The notes: a model not told the origin generated them from the sequence alone. Counted from the stretch's first letter, positions 9,352 through 19,167 are shown. The stretch is 64,000 nucleotides of DNA from Paraburkholderia bryophila (GCF_003269035.1 NZ_QLTK01000007.1:186001-250000); one strand, 5' to 3'. Numbers and translations: made by a program.

Positions 9352-10877
9352 GCTGCGTTCCCCAACGGTGGAACCGGTTGGCCGAGTGCCGCCGCCATGA
9401 TACGTTCCTCGTCGGCTTCGGCGCGCGCTATATCCGCGCTGATCCGCCCTTCGTGCATCACCAGCACGCGGTCGGCCATGCCGAGTACTTCCGGCAACTC
9501 GCTCGAAATCATCAGCACGGCCATGCCGTCGCGCACCAGCTCGGCCAACGCGCCGTAAACCTCGGCTTTAGCGCCGACGTCGATGCCGCGCGTGGGTTCG
9601 TCGATGATCAGCACTTTCGGACCGGTGGCGAGCCATTTACCGAGTACGACCTTCTGCTGATTGCCGCCCGACAGCGTGCCGACCGGTGCGTTCGGATCGC
9701 CCGCTTTGAGGCGTAGCCGCGTGCCCCACTGATTGGCAAGCTGCGTCTCGCTGCGGCTCGAAATCAGGCCGTGTTTGACGAGCCGCCCGAGCACCGTCAT
9801 CGACGCATTGCGCGCGATGCTCAACTCCAGCGCAAGGCCCTGTTGCCGGCGATCTTCCGGCACCAGCGCGAGACCGGCACGTACAGCCGCCGCCGGCCGT
9901 CCCGCCGTCAAGCGCTCGCCGGCAATCCAGACCTCCCCCGAGTCGAGCGGGTCGATACCGAAGATGGCCCGTGCCACTTCGCTGCGCCCCGCGCCCACGA
10001 GTCCGGCCAGCGCGACGATCTCGCCGGCGCGCACGTCGAACGAAATGTCCTTGAATACGCCCACGCGCGTGAGCTTTCGCACCGACAGCCGCACGTCGCC
10101 GAGTGGTCGTTCGGCTTTTGGATAGAACGTCTCCAGATCGCGGCCGACCATCTTCGCGACGATCGACCCGGTGCTGAGATCGGCGGTCAACCCGTCGAAC
10201 ACTTTCGCGCCGTCGCGCATGATCGTGACGCGCTGCGTCAGCGCGAACACCTCGTCGAGCCGGTGCGTGATGAACAGAATCGCCACGTCGCGCTCGCGCA
10301 GCTTGCGCACGATCGCGAAGAGCCGTTCCACTTCGGGCAGCGACAAGGCCGCCGTGGGTTCGTCCATGATCAGCACGTTCGCGTTCAGCGACAAGGCCTT
10401 GGCGATTTCAATCACCTGCTGGTCCGCGATCGACAAGCCGCGCACCAGTTGATCGGCGCGCAGATCGACACCGAGCGCCGCAAGCAGGCCGTCCACTTCG
10501 CGGCGCATCGCGTCGTACTGAATGCGGCCGATGCGGTCCACCGGCTGCCGCCCCATGAAGATGTTCTCCGCGATCGACAGATCGAAGAACAGCGTCGGTT
10601 CCTGATAGATCACCGCGAGTCCGGCGTCGCGTGCTTCGGCGGGCGTCGCGAAGCGGCGCGCCACGCCGTCCACCAGCAGTTCGCCGGTATCGGGCTGATG
10701 CACACCGGCGAGAATTTTCACGACGGTCGATTTGCCCGCGCCGTTTTCGCCGAGCAACGCATGCACCTCGCCCGGCCACAGCGAGAGATCGCCTTCCGAG
10801 AGTGCGCGAACCCGGCCGAACGATTTGCTTGCATGCCGCAATTCAAGCCTCGGCACGGCGGATGTGGATTGCTGCAC
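9348..10877 (-). CDS. rhaT: L-rhamnose ABC transporter, double ATP-binding protein
   Basis: A 509-residue tandem ATPase of the RbsA/XylG class. The first cassette has an intact Walker A ([14 protein letters not shown]) and Walker B ([11 protein letters not shown]) but a degenerate signature (LSIADQQ). The second has a modified Walker A ([12 protein letters not shown]) with a canonical signature (LSGGNQQK) and Walker B ([11 protein letters not shown]); this asymmetry is normal in the family. The start is GTG 10877, placed by GGAGAC 9 bases upstream; the nearby ATG is followed at once by a stop. It energises RhaS/RhaP/RhaQ. Confidence 0.92.
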   Translation of the reverse strand: MQQSTSAVPRLELRHASKSFGRVRALSEGDLSLWPGEVHALLGENGAGKSTVVKILAGVHQPDTGELLVDGVARRFATPAEARDAGLAVIYQEPTLFFDLSIAENIFMGRQPVDRIGRIQYDAMRREVDGLLAALGVDLRADQLVRGLSIADQQVIEIAKALSLNANVLIMDEPTAALSLPEVERLFAIVRKLRERDVAILFITHRLDEVFALTQRVTIMRDGAKVFDGLTADLSTGSIVAKMVGRDLETFYPKAERPLGDVRLSVRKLTRVGVFKDISFDVRAGEIVALAGLVGAGRSEVARAIFGIDPLDSGEVWIAGERLTAGRPAAAVRAGLALVPEDRRQQGLALELSIARNASMTVLGRLVKHGLISSRSETQLANQWGTRLRLKAGDPNAPVGTLSGGNQQKVVLGKWLATGPKVLIIDEPTRGIDVGAKAEVYGALAELVRDGMAVLMISSELPEVLGMADRVLVMHEGRISADIARAEADEERIMAAALGQPVPPLGNAA

Positions 10878-10940
10878 TACATGTCTCCTTCCTGTTTCTC
10901 GTGGCCGACCGCACCGGATGCATCGAATGCGTTAAATGCG

Positions 10941-11846
10941 CTAAATGCGGTAGCAACGTTCTGCATTGCGGCGAAACAGCGCCTCTTTTTCCGCGACACT
11001 CGCGCCGCCGACAATCGACGCATACGCATGCCATAGATCTGTGTAAGAACCGAACAGCCGGTCGACCGGAAAGTTCGATGCGAACATGGCGCGCTCCACG
11101 CCGAAGGTGTCGATGGTTTCGAGCACGCAGGGCCGCAGGCTTTCCACGGTCCACTGGTGATCGAACATGGCGAGTCCGCTGATCTTTACGACGATATTCC
11201 TGCAACCGGCGAGCAGGCGCATGCCGTCGCGCCACGCGCGATAACCGGCCACGCTGTCGCGGTCCACGAACATGCCCGCATGGTTGACGATAAACAGCGT
11301 GTCGTCGTGAGCGCGTGCCAGCGTTGCCGCGTCTGCCATCTGCGACGGATACAGTTGCAGATCGAACGACAGATCGTGCCGGCGCAGCAACGCAAAATGT
11401 TCGCGCCACAGCGGTTCGCGCATGTAATGACGGCCGGTGTAATCGAACAGCTTGTTGTCGTGCACGTTCAGAATCTGGCGAATGCCGCGCGTATTGGCGA
11501 AGGCCGCGTGCGCGTCGAGCAGCGCCGGTGCGTTCGGCGCGGACAGATCCACCGCCGCGACGATCGCGTTCGGCATGCCGCGGGTTTCGCCACGATTTTC
11601 AGTGCCGTCCGCCATGGACTGCAACCAGCGCGTCTCTTCCACCGGATCGGCGGGATCGTGATTCGCCTCGACGTGCACCAGTTTCAGCACCTCGATGTCG
11701 CCCGCCTCGCCTAATAGATCGTCGAGCAGGTAATCGTGTTTCAGCTCGCGCGCGTCGCCGACGAACGACACGCCCGGGTTCTCCAGCCACGGATAGCGAT
11801 GCGTTTTCAGATCCCACAAATGGATATGTGAATCGACCACCTGCAT
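10941..11846 (-). CDS. Amidohydrolase-family sugar lactonase (probable L-rhamnono-gamma-lactonase)
   Basis: A 301-residue TIM-barrel metal hydrolase of the Amidohydrolase-2 family (COG3618 type). It has the N-terminal metal motif in VVDSHIHLWD, a second histidine in VHVEANHDP, VNHAGMF later, and the C-terminal catalytic aspartate in FASNFPVDRLFGS. Family members open sugar lactones such as L-fucono- and L-rhamnono-lactone. The frame is open to 11903, but ATG 11846 has a far better ribosome site (GGAG, 8 bases upstream) and starts exactly at the fold. Between the mutarotase and the importer it fits the hydrolysis step after rhamnose oxidation; the exact substrate is inferred from context. Confidence 0.82.
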   Translation of the reverse strand: MQVVDSHIHLWDLKTHRYPWLENPGVSFVGDARELKHDYLLDDLLGEAGDIEVLKLVHVEANHDPADPVEETRWLQSMADGTENRGETRGMPNAIVAAVDLSAPNAPALLDAHAAFANTRGIRQILNVHDNKLFDYTGRHYMREPLWREHFALLRRHDLSFDLQLYPSQMADAATLARAHDDTLFIVNHAGMFVDRDSVAGYRAWRDGMRLLAGCRNIVVKISGLAMFDHQWTVESLRPCVLETIDTFGVERAMFASNFPVDRLFGSYTDLWHAYASIVGGASVAEKEALFRRNAERCYRI

Positions 11847-11907
11847 GCGCGTTTCTCCGTGCGGTGTTGATCGTGGCGAGCCTGCCGAACCGGGCGCGTT
11901 CATCGGC

Positions 11908-12237
11908 TCACCTCAGGCTCAGCGAATTCAGATGAAAGACCGGTTCGAGCGGCTGCTGAAACGGCGTGTGATCAGGCGCGGTCTGCATGATGTCGGCCAT
12001 GTAATCCCACCATTTGCGCATTACGTCGAGTCGCGGCAGTTCTTCCATGGTGTGATGCGTGGTGCGCGTCAGGATGGCGAACAGATGGTGCGTGTCCGCG
12101 TCGAAGAAAATGCGGTACTCGCGCACGCCGGCGTTGTGCAACGCGTCAACCAGTTCGGGCCAGATTTGCGCATGACGTCGTTCGTATTCCTCGCGCATGC
12201 CGGGGTTGAGCACCATCCGGAAAGCGATTGTCTCCAT
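11908..12237 (-). CDS. rhaM: L-rhamnose mutarotase
   Basis: A 109-residue protein that matches the ferredoxin-like RhaM fold: METIAFRMVLNPGMREEYE, the catalytic-histidine region RRHAQIWPELVDALHNAGV, YRIFFDADTHHLFAIL and the tryptophan pair in MRKWWDYMADIM. It interconverts the alpha and beta anomers of L-rhamnose, supplying the form used by the dehydrogenase. It is the first gene of the minus-strand transport operon and diverges from the LysR regulator. Confidence 0.92.
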   Translation of the reverse strand: METIAFRMVLNPGMREEYERRHAQIWPELVDALHNAGVREYRIFFDADTHHLFAILTRTTHHTMEELPRLDVMRKWWDYMADIMQTAPDHTPFQQPLEPVFHLNSLSLR

Positions 12238-12375
12238 TGCGGCTTGTCTCCCGTCGTATTCGGGCGCTTTTCCGGCGATGCGGTCTCGCGTCTGATACGA
12301 CTATAATTCCTGCGTCGATAGCATCTCAATCCGTTGTTGGGATTGGGCGATCCACAAACCGAATCGCACAGAGCC

Positions 12376-13377
12376 ATGAGCCAACACTCCGCTGCCGTCG
12401 CACTCGTCAATCGGCTCAAGTTCAAACATCTCGCGCTGCTCGTCGCGCTCGACGACGCCCGCAACCTCCATCAAGCCGCCGAGGCCATCAACGTCGCGCA
12501 GCCAAGCGCGAGCCGCATGCTCGGCGATATCGAAGAAGCGTTCGGCTTTCTGCTGTTCGAGCGCAACGCGCGCGGCATGACGCCCACGCCGCTCGGTGTC
12601 GTGACGCTCGCTTACGCGCGGCGCGCGCTGGCCGAATTGACCCGCTTCGCCGAAGACCTCGACGTCAAACGGCGTGGCGGACATGGCCAGTTGACGGTCG
12701 GCGCGATCATGGGTGCGGCGCCCGATCTGCTCGCCATGTCGGTCGCCGCGCTGAAAACCGAGAGCCCGCTGCTGAACGTGCGGATTCTCGGCGAAACCAG
12801 CGACCAGGTCGTGCAATTGCTGCATCGCCGCGAAGTCGATCTGGCGCTCGGCCGGCTGACCAATCCTCTCCAGCACAACGATTTCAGTTTCGAGCCGCTG
12901 GCGCGCGAAACCTTGCTGCTGGTGGTGCGCGCGGTGCATCCGCTGGCCGCGCGCTCGCGCATCACGCTGGCCGAGCTGATCGACTGGCCGTGGGTTGCAC
13001 AACCGGTCACCAGCCCGGCGCGCGTGCTGTTCGAGGAAGAACTCGCGCGGGCGGGACTGGCCACGCCGGTCAACCTGACCGAATGCGCGTCGATCTTCGC
13101 GACGCTGCAATTGCTCGAGAATTACGACGCGGTGGCCATGTTGCCCGAGTCGGTGGTGCGCGATCATTTGCGCGGCCAACTGCTGGTCGCGTTGCCGCTC
13201 GAAATCGGCAAGAGTCTCGCGGGCTTCGGTATTCTCACGCGCAAGGAAGAACCGCTCGCCGAACCGGCACTGCGTTTCATCGATCTGCTGCGAGGTTTCT
13301 CGCGGCAACTGGCGCGTGACGATCTGGAAAGCGCATCCGTGGCGCCCTCCGCGAGCGCTTCGGTTCCGGTGAATTGA
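12376..13377 (+). CDS. LysR-type transcriptional regulator of the rhamnose regulon
   Basis: A 333-residue regulator. The N-terminal winged helix is FKHLALLVALDDARNLHQAAEA followed by INVAQPSASRMLGDIEEAFG, and the remainder is a periplasmic-binding-protein-like inducer domain (GHGQLTVGAIMGAAPDLLA ... ESPLLNVRILGETSDQVVQL). This resembles the GbpR/galactose-binding regulator subgroup, which responds to sugars. ATG 12376 is preferred over the TTG at 12334 because it gives the normal distance to the helix-turn-helix. The gene lies between two minus-strand rhamnose operons, divergent from one and convergent with the other, so autoregulated divergent control from the 12238-12375 region is likely. 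Confidence 0.88.
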   Translation: MSQHSAAVALVNRLKFKHLALLVALDDARNLHQAAEAINVAQPSASRMLGDIEEAFGFLLFERNARGMTPTPLGVVTLAYARRALAELTRFAEDLDVKRRGGHGQLTVGAIMGAAPDLLAMSVAALKTESPLLNVRILGETSDQVVQLLHRREVDLALGRLTNPLQHNDFSFEPLARETLLLVVRAVHPLAARSRITLAELIDWPWVAQPVTSPARVLFEEELARAGLATPVNLTECASIFATLQLLENYDAVAMLPESVVRDHLRGQLLVALPLEIGKSLAGFGILTRKEEPLAEPALRFIDLLRGFSRQLARDDLESASVAPSASASVPVN

Positions 13378-13410
13378 AGGTGGTGTCGGCAGCGGCAGCG
13401 GCATCGCGCG

Positions 13411-14193
13411 TTACTGCAGGTTGACGAACAGGCCGCCGTCCACCAGCAGCGCGGCGCCGGTCACGTAGCGCGCGCGGTCGGAAGCGAGGAACACCACGCA
13501 ATCGGCCACGTCTTCCGGGCGGCCCAGGCGGCATAGCGGAATGCGCTTTTCGAAGTAGGCTTTCTTCGCTTCGTCGGCGAGATCTTCGGCGTTCAGGTCG
13601 GTGGCAATGGTGCCGGGCATCACCGAATTGCAGCGAATGCCGTACGGGCCCAGCGCGACCGCGCAGGATTGCATCAGCGAATGCACGCCGGCTTTGGTCG
13701 GCGTGTAATGCGTCTGCATGCCGCCGCCCACCAGCGCGCTGATCGAGCTGGTTGCGACGATCGCCCCACCCGTGCCCTGCGCCTTCATCTGTTGCGCGGC
13801 AGCTTGCGTGACGTAGAACGCGCCATTCAGATTGACCGCGACTGTCGACTCCAGAATCTCCGGCGGCATGTCGAGAAACGCGTGAAACGGACAGATGCCG
13901 GCGTTGCTGGCGAGCACGTCGACCTTGCCGAAGGCTTCGACCGTATGACGCACCAACTCCTGGCCGGTTTCGCGCGCGGCGACGTTGCCCTCGATCGCGA
14001 TCACGCGCCGCCCCAGCGCCTCGATTTCCCCGACCACTTCCGCGACCGCCGAACGGCGTCCGTACGATGCGTCGTTATCGCCCCAGTAGTTGATCGCCAC
14101 GTCCGCGCCTTCGGTTGCGCACGCAACCGCTATCGCGCGGCCGATGCCCCGGGAACCGCCAGTGACGATCACGACCTTGTCCTTGAGCAGCAC
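13411..14193 (-). CDS. L-rhamnose 1-dehydrogenase (short-chain dehydrogenase)
   Basis: A 260-residue SDR: cofactor motif TGGSRGIGRA, SNAGICPFHAFLDMP, catalytic Ser in ATSSISALVGG, YxxxK in THYTPTKAG, and the C-terminus VTGAALLVDGGLFVNLQ. The NAGICPFH, ISALVGGxMQTHYTPTKAG and GGLFVNLQ blocks are those I recall from the characterised L-rhamnose dehydrogenases (LRA1/RhaD), which oxidise L-rhamnose to L-rhamnono-1,4-lactone. The start is GTG 14193 with GGAGAAA just upstream; the open frame continues to 14250 but has no ribosome site there. It follows rhamnonate dehydratase by 26 bases. Confidence 0.88.
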   Translation of the reverse strand: MLLKDKVVIVTGGSRGIGRAIAVACATEGADVAINYWGDNDASYGRRSAVAEVVGEIEALGRRVIAIEGNVAARETGQELVRHTVEAFGKVDVLASNAGICPFHAFLDMPPEILESTVAVNLNGAFYVTQAAAQQMKAQGTGGAIVATSSISALVGGGMQTHYTPTKAGVHSLMQSCAVALGPYGIRCNSVMPGTIATDLNAEDLADEAKKAYFEKRIPLCRLGRPEDVADCVVFLASDRARYVTGAALLVDGGLFVNLQ

Positions 14194-14219
14194 GTCTTTC
14201 TCCTTTTCGATTTCAACGT

Positions 14220-15398
14220 TCAGCGCGGATACGGCCGCACCAGCGCGCATTCCGGATTCAGTCTCACGCCGAAGCCCGGCGTGTCCGGTACTTTCATGCG
14301 GCCATTCACCGGCACCGGTTCATCGAGCAACAGCGGCGTGAACATCGGCACGACCTCGTCGGCTTTAGGGGCCATCATCAGAAACTCGGCGAACGGCGAG
14401 TTGTGCCGCGTGACGACGAAGTGATAGCTGTACACCGACGAACCGTGCGGCACCACCATCACATTGTGCGCATCGGCCAGCGCGGAAATCTTGATCAGCT
14501 CGGTCATGCCGCCGCACCAGCCGACATCGGGTTGAATCAGATCGCAGCATTGCATCTCCAGCAACATGCGAAAACCCCAACGCGTCGCCTCATGCTCGCC
14601 GGTCGATACCATCATGCCGCGCGGCACGTTGCGGCGCAGTTCGGCGTAACCCCAGTAGTCGTCGGGCGGCAGGGCTTCTTCGATCCACTTCAGGCCGTAC
14701 TCGTGCGCCGCGTGCGCAAACCGCGTTGCGTACGGCACGTCGAGGCTCATCCAGCAGTCGTACATCAGCCAGAAGTCGTCGCCGACCCGGCTGCGCATCT
14801 CGGCGAGCTTGTCGATGTTCAGCTTGAGGCCCGCTTCGCCCTCGGCGGGCCCGTGTTGCAACGGCAGCTTGCCGCCGATAAACCCCATCTCCTTCGCGAG
14901 GTCCGGTCGCGCGCCGGTCGCGTAGAACACGAGTTCGTCGCGCACCGGGCCGCCCAGTAGCTGGTACACCGGCTCTCTACGCACCTTCGCGAACAGATCC
15001 CACAGTGCGAGATCGACGCCCGAAATGGTATTGAGCACGACGCCCTTGCGGCCGTAGTACAACGTCGAGAAATACATCTGATCCCACATCTTCTCGATGT
15101 CGGTCACGCGTTGCCCTTCGAGAAAACGCGCGAGATGTTTCTCGACGATAAACGCGCCGATCTCGCCGCCCGTGGTCACCGCGAAACCGACAGTGCCGTC
15201 GCTCGCCTCTATCTCCACCACCAGCGTACCGAGCACGTTGATGCCGAACGACTGGCGGCTCTGCCGGTACTCCGGATAACGCGCCATCGGCGTGGAAATA
15301 TGATCGTCGATCCAGTGTCCGCCGGGTTGATCGTGATAGTCCGCTCCGCCGCCGCGAACAGTGAAGGCACGCACGTGCCGGATAGTGGGCATGGCCAT
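14220..15398 (-). CDS. L-rhamnonate dehydratase (enolase superfamily)
   Basis: A 392-residue enolase-superfamily enzyme that removes water from L-rhamnonate to give 2-keto-3-deoxy-L-rhamnonate. Diagnostic segments are [40 protein letters not shown], the metal ligands in [25 protein letters not shown] and [13 protein letters not shown], and the C-terminal [14 protein letters not shown] region with the catalytic histidine. The combination is specific to the RhmD subgroup. It is co-transcribed with the rhamnose dehydrogenase downstream and the MFS gene upstream. Confidence 0.92.
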   Translation of the reverse strand: MAMPTIRHVRAFTVRGGGADYHDQPGGHWIDDHISTPMARYPEYRQSRQSFGINVLGTLVVEIEASDGTVGFAVTTGGEIGAFIVEKHLARFLEGQRVTDIEKMWDQMYFSTLYYGRKGVVLNTISGVDLALWDLFAKVRREPVYQLLGGPVRDELVFYATGARPDLAKEMGFIGGKLPLQHGPAEGEAGLKLNIDKLAEMRSRVGDDFWLMYDCWMSLDVPYATRFAHAAHEYGLKWIEEALPPDDYWGYAELRRNVPRGMMVSTGEHEATRWGFRMLLEMQCCDLIQPDVGWCGGMTELIKISALADAHNVMVVPHGSSVYSYHFVVTRHNSPFAEFLMMAPKADEVVPMFTPLLLDEPVPVNGRMKVPDTPGFGVRLNPECALVRPYPR

Positions 15399-15449
15399 GA
15401 AAGGGGCTCCGTTATGAGTGCGTCGACAAGGCAGCGGCCGACAATGCGC

Positions 15450-16778
15450 CTAGCGGGCGCGATGCAATAAGGTTTGGAAAGAATCGTTCGCCCCGCTTGC
15501 GTCGCGGCGCAACAGCGTGCCGATCAGCAATGCGGCGAGCAGACTGGACACGCCCAGCACCACCAGTCCCGCCGATGTCGACGCAAACACGCGTTCCGCC
15601 GCGGTCCGCAAGCTCGGCGCGAAGAAACCGCCGAGGCCGCCGAGCGAATTGATCAGCGCGATGCCGCCGGCAGCGGCGGCGCCCGTCAGGTGACGTGTGG
15701 GGAAGGTCCAGAACAGCGGTTGCGCCGCGATGAAACCGCTCGCCGCGCAACACAAGGCGATCAGCCCGAGCGCCGGGTTATGCGCGAGTCCCGACGCAGC
15801 GATGCCGAGACCGGCAAGCACCAGCAGCGCAACGGCCCAGCGCCGATGCCCTCCCGTGCGATCCGCACGGCGCGGCACGTACCAGGTGACGGCCAACGCG
15901 CACAACCACGGCAACGCGGCGACGAGACCCACACGCAAACCGACGGTCGTCCCGAGCAAGGCGGCCACCTGTTGCGGCAGATAAAAAATCACGCCATACA
16001 CGCTCATTTGAATCAGCAAATAGATCGCCGACAGCAACAACACGCGACGATCCACCAGCGCGGCGAGAATGCGATGCGGTCCATGCGCGGATGCGGCACG
16101 CGCATCGTCTTCGAGTGCGGTGCCCAGAGTGGCGCGCTCTTGCGGATCGAGCCATTGGGCGTCGTCGGGACGGTTGTCGAGGTACCAGAACGCCCACACA
16201 CCCACCGCCGACGCCAACGCGCCTTCCACCAGAAAGAGCCATTGCCAGCCGGCCAGACCCAACATGCCATGCAACTCGAGCAGCGAACCCGACAACGGAC
16301 TACCGAAGATAAACGCCAGCGGCGCACCGAAATAAAACACACCGACTGCCCGCGCTCGCGCGCGTTGCGGAAACCAGTGCGTCAGGTAATAGATCACGCC
16401 GGGAAAGAAACCGGCTTCGGCGACGCCCAATAGAAAGCGCAGCGCGTAGAACGTGGCGGCCGTGTGTGCGAGGCACATCGAGGCTGAAACGAGGCCCCAG
16501 GTGACCATGATCCGGCACATCCAGACCCGCGCGCCGAAACGATGCAGCAACAGATTGCTCGGCACCTCGAACAGCGCATAGCCGACGAAGAACACGCCCG
16601 CCCCAAACGCGAACGCCGCGTTCGACAAACCCGTATCGTGCTGCAACGCCTTCTGCGCAAAGCCGATATTGGCGCGGTCGAGAAACGCCAGCACGTACAT
16701 CAGCAGGAGAAACGGCAACAGCCGGCGCATGACCTTGCTGTTGATCGCCTCCAGCGAAACGTTCGCCTGCGGGTCCAT
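15450..16778 (-). CDS. MFS transporter, anion:cation symporter family (probable rhamnonate/rhamnose uptake)
   Basis: A 442-residue, 12-helix major facilitator of the ACS family (phthalate/D-galactonate/RhmT type). It starts [20 protein letters not shown] and shows [11 protein letters not shown] in helix 1, [20 protein letters not shown], and the [20 protein letters not shown] motif typical of this family. A GGAGACG ribosome site precedes ATG 16778. Lying next to the dehydratase, it probably imports L-rhamnonate or a related acid sugar as a second entry route beside the RhaSTPQ system. Confidence 0.82.
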   Translation of the reverse strand: MDPQANVSLEAINSKVMRRLLPFLLLMYVLAFLDRANIGFAQKALQHDTGLSNAAFAFGAGVFFVGYALFEVPSNLLLHRFGARVWMCRIMVTWGLVSASMCLAHTAATFYALRFLLGVAEAGFFPGVIYYLTHWFPQRARARAVGVFYFGAPLAFIFGSPLSGSLLELHGMLGLAGWQWLFLVEGALASAVGVWAFWYLDNRPDDAQWLDPQERATLGTALEDDARAASAHGPHRILAALVDRRVLLLSAIYLLIQMSVYGVIFYLPQQVAALLGTTVGLRVGLVAALPWLCALAVTWYVPRRADRTGGHRRWAVALLVLAGLGIAASGLAHNPALGLIALCCAASGFIAAQPLFWTFPTRHLTGAAAAGGIALINSLGGLGGFFAPSLRTAAERVFASTSAGLVVLGVSSLLAALLIGTLLRRDASGANDSFQTLLHRAR

Positions 16779-16870
16779 GTCGTCTCCTTCGCGAAGCTCG
16801 CCGGCGGGCGGCGGCTACGCGCTTTTATCTTGGGTGCAGCGACTGTCGGCAGGCACCGACACGGTTCGAC

Positions 16871-17623
16871 TCAGTAAGTCGCGCGGCCGCCGGACAGATC
16901 GAACACCGAACCCGTGCTGAACGCGCAGTCCTCGGACGACAGCCACAAAATCAGCGAGGCGGCTTCCTCGGGCAACAGGAAACGGTTCATCGGGATCTTC
17001 GACAGCATGTAGTCGATATGCTGCTGGGACATCGAATCGAAGATTTCGGTTTTAGCCGCGGCGGGCGTGACGGCATTGACGAGAATGTTCTTCGTCGCGA
17101 GTTCCTTGCCGAGCGATTTGGTCAGGCCGATGAGGCCGGCCTTGGAGGCGCTGTAATGCGAGGCGTTGGGGTTGCCCTCCTTGCCCGCCACCGAGGCGAT
17201 ATTGACGATGCGTCCATAGCCCTGCTTGAGCATCTGCGGCACGACCGCGCGGCAGGTGAGATACGGGCCGATCAGGTTCACGTCGATCACGCGGCGCCAC
17301 ACATCGGGCTCCAGTTCCCACGTCGCGCCGTTGCCGCCGGTGATGCCGGCGCAATTGATCAGCACGTCGATCGCGCCGTGCGCGGCGACGGTCTGCCCGA
17401 CCGCTTCGGCGACGGCGGCTTCCTGCGTGAGTTCGACGCTGACGGCGGTGACCTTGCCGAGTTCGCTCAACTCGCGCTGGCTGCGCGCGAGACGGTCCGC
17501 GTCGACGTCCCAGAGCGCGACGGATGCGCCCGAGTTCAGCGCCCGTTGCGCCACCGCGTAGCCGATTCCGCGCGCGCCGCCGGTAATGGCGACCACGCGT
17601 CCCTCCAGATCGATCCGATTCAT
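16871..17623 (-). CDS. Short-chain dehydrogenase, probable 2-keto-3-deoxy-L-rhamnonate 4-dehydrogenase
   Basis: A 250-residue SDR: TGGARGIGYAVAQ cofactor motif, CAGITGGNG, catalytic Ser in NIASVAGKEGNPN, YSASKAG (YxxxK) and the C-terminus STGSVFDLSGGRATY. It starts the minus-strand catabolic operon with GGAG upstream of ATG 17623. In the modified non-phosphorylating pathway described for Sphingomonas (LRA5), an SDR at this point oxidises the C4 hydroxyl of 2-keto-3-deoxy-L-rhamnonate to a diketo acid. That assignment here comes from context; a 2-keto-3-deoxy-fuconate or generic 3-ketoacyl-type specificity cannot be excluded. Confidence 0.7.
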   Translation of the reverse strand: MNRIDLEGRVVAITGGARGIGYAVAQRALNSGASVALWDVDADRLARSQRELSELGKVTAVSVELTQEAAVAEAVGQTVAAHGAIDVLINCAGITGGNGATWELEPDVWRRVIDVNLIGPYLTCRAVVPQMLKQGYGRIVNIASVAGKEGNPNASHYSASKAGLIGLTKSLGKELATKNILVNAVTPAAAKTEIFDSMSQQHIDYMLSKIPMNRFLLPEEAASLILWLSSEDCAFSTGSVFDLSGGRATY

Positions 17624-18124
17624 CGCTGTGCTCCTGGGGCAAGCCGGGCGGCTTGCCCTTGTGTTTTTGTCTATGGGCGGGGTGAGCTTTGCCGCTCACT
17701 GTCCGGCCAATATACGAGCGGGGCGATGTGCTAACAATCCGAGTATTGGAGGGGGTGATAACAAAAGTGGATCGGAGGGGCCTTCCGCGAGGGCGCGGAA
17801 TTCTCGCTGTGTTCGCCGCAAAGCCAATCCGGCAGCGCGGAGCCCGAGCCGTCCAGCCGGACCACGGCCGCCCTACGGCATGCCTCCCAGGCATGCCGCC
17901 CCACCTACAAAGTTTTTTATCTTCGTCGGGCCGAGCCTAACGTCCAACCCGGATTTGCCGTATCGTCTGAAGCATAAGCTGCCGCTCACGCCGTACGTTC
18001 GCGCCGCGTTCTGGGGCGGCGATGAAACGCACTACTCCGATTTCCCTGCCTATCAGCCTGTCGCAGAAGCCGAAGCGACCGTCTGAGTCGATTCGTGTTT
18101 CGTCATTAATCAACGGAGGTTTTC
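17624..18124. other. Intergenic region with promoters, no supported gene
   Basis: About 500 bases divide two divergent genes. The left end must hold the promoter of the rhamnose catabolic operon. The right end has the ribosome site (GGAGG) of the 18125 gene. A reading frame spans part of it, but its protein is basic, low in complexity at the start and has no family features, so I do not call a gene. The one clear structure is the inverted repeat at 17876-17898. Confidence 0.6.
17876..17898. repeat. Perfect inverted repeat (10-bp arms, 3-base loop)
   Basis: CGGCATGCCT and AGGCATGCCG flank CCC. A T-run (6 T) begins 15 bases after the right arm, too far for a standard intrinsic terminator. It is 250 bases upstream of the rhamnose catabolic operon start and 226 bases before the 18125 gene. 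It could be an operator or an RNA hairpin. Confidence 0.7.
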
Positions 18125-19114
18125 ATGTCACGCACTATCCAGTTCGCCCAGGCCGGCGGACCCGAAGTTCTCGAACTCGTCGACACAGCCGCAACCGAAC
18201 CGGGTCCGGGCGAGATTCGCATCAATGTGAAAGCGATCGGCATCAATCGCGCGGAAGCGATGTGGCGCGTCGACGAGTACATCGAGCCGGTCAAGTTTCC
18301 GGCGCGTCTCGGTTATGAAGCCGCCGGGATCGTCGATGCGGTCGGCAAGGACGTCAGCGGCTTCGCGGCCGGCGACGCGGTCAGTGTGATCCCGTCGTTC
18401 TCGATGAATCAGTACGGCACTTACGGCGAAGTGATCGTCGTGCCGGCGTACGCCGTCGTCAAACACCCGGCGTCGCTGTCGTACGCCGAGGCAGCCTCGG
18501 TGTGGATGATGTTCGTGACGGCGTATGGCGCGCTAATCGAAGATGCCAAGGTGACGAAGGGCGACTTCGTGATCGTACCGGCGGCGTCGAGCAGCGTTGG
18601 ACTTGCGGCGATCCAGTTGGCGAATTACGCCGGCGCGACTTCCATTGCGCTAACGCGTAGCGCGGCCAAACGTCAGCAGTTGCTCGACGCGGGCGCCGCT
18701 CACGTGGTGGTGACGGACGAAACCGATCTGCTCGATGAAGTGATGCGCATCACGGATGGCAAGGGCGCGCGCGTGGTGTTCGATCCGGTAGGTGGGCCGA
18801 ACTTTGCGAAACTGATTTCGGCGCTGTCGTTTCGGGGCATAGCGTATATCTACGGCGCGTTGAGCGACGAGGTCACACCGCTGCCCGTGCTTGAAATGAT
18901 CGCGAAGATGATCACCGTGAAGGCGCACAACATCTGGTTGACGAGTGGCGATGAGACGCGTCGCAAGGCGGCAGTGGATTATGTTCTCAAAGGGTTGGCG
19001 AGTGGCGCGCTCAAACCGGTGATCGATCGCACGTTTTCGTTCGATGAGATGGTCGAGGTGCATCGGTACCTGGAAACCAATGGGCAGTTTGGGAAGATTG
19101 TTGTGACGGTGTGA
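18125..19114 (+). CDS. Zinc-free alcohol dehydrogenase / quinone reductase-like protein (MDR superfamily)
   Basis: A 329-residue medium-chain dehydrogenase. The GroES-like half contains PGPGEIRINVKAIGINRAEA and RLGYEAAGIVDAVGKDV; the Rossmann half has VIVPAASSSVGLAAIQLANY (NADPH binding) and VVFDPVGGPNF. The four-cysteine structural zinc cluster and the catalytic zinc cysteine are absent, which places it with NADPH:quinone oxidoreductases/crotonyl reductase-like enzymes. A strong ribosome site (GGAGG) precedes ATG 18125. It stands alone between the rhamnose and T6SS loci; its substrate is unknown. Confidence 0.85.
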   Translation: MSRTIQFAQAGGPEVLELVDTAATEPGPGEIRINVKAIGINRAEAMWRVDEYIEPVKFPARLGYEAAGIVDAVGKDVSGFAAGDAVSVIPSFSMNQYGTYGEVIVVPAYAVVKHPASLSYAEAASVWMMFVTAYGALIEDAKVTKGDFVIVPAASSSVGLAAIQLANYAGATSIALTRSAAKRQQLLDAGAAHVVVTDETDLLDEVMRITDGKGARVVFDPVGGPNFAKLISALSFRGIAYIYGALSDEVTPLPVLEMIAKMITVKAHNIWLTSGDETRRKAAVDYVLKGLASGALKPVIDRTFSFDEMVEVHRYLETNGQFGKIVVTV

Positions 19115-19137
19115 GCGGGTGATGGGGTGTGACCTGA

Positions 19138-19164
19138 GACGTTCGCTGAAGGGTGGCGAACGTC
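19138..19164. terminator. Hairpin between convergent genes (possible bidirectional terminator)
   Basis: GACGTTCGC and GCGAACGTC form a perfect 9-bp stem with a 9-base loop, in the 53 bases separating the stops of the 18125 gene and the last gene of the T6SS operon. There is no T-run on either strand, so it would act as an RNA 3'-end stabiliser or with Rho. Confidence 0.45.
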
Positions 19165-19167
19165 CCA

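Noticed and set aside
10941..11846. Amidohydrolase as a T6SS- or detox-linked hydrolase
   Set aside because: Its neighbours are all rhamnose genes, and the COG3618-type motifs match sugar lactonases.
17586..18086. 166-codon plus-strand frame between the rhamnose operon and the quinone-reductase-like gene
   Set aside because: It begins inside the SDR gene on the opposite strand, crosses a hairpin and has no recognisable domain or ribosome site.
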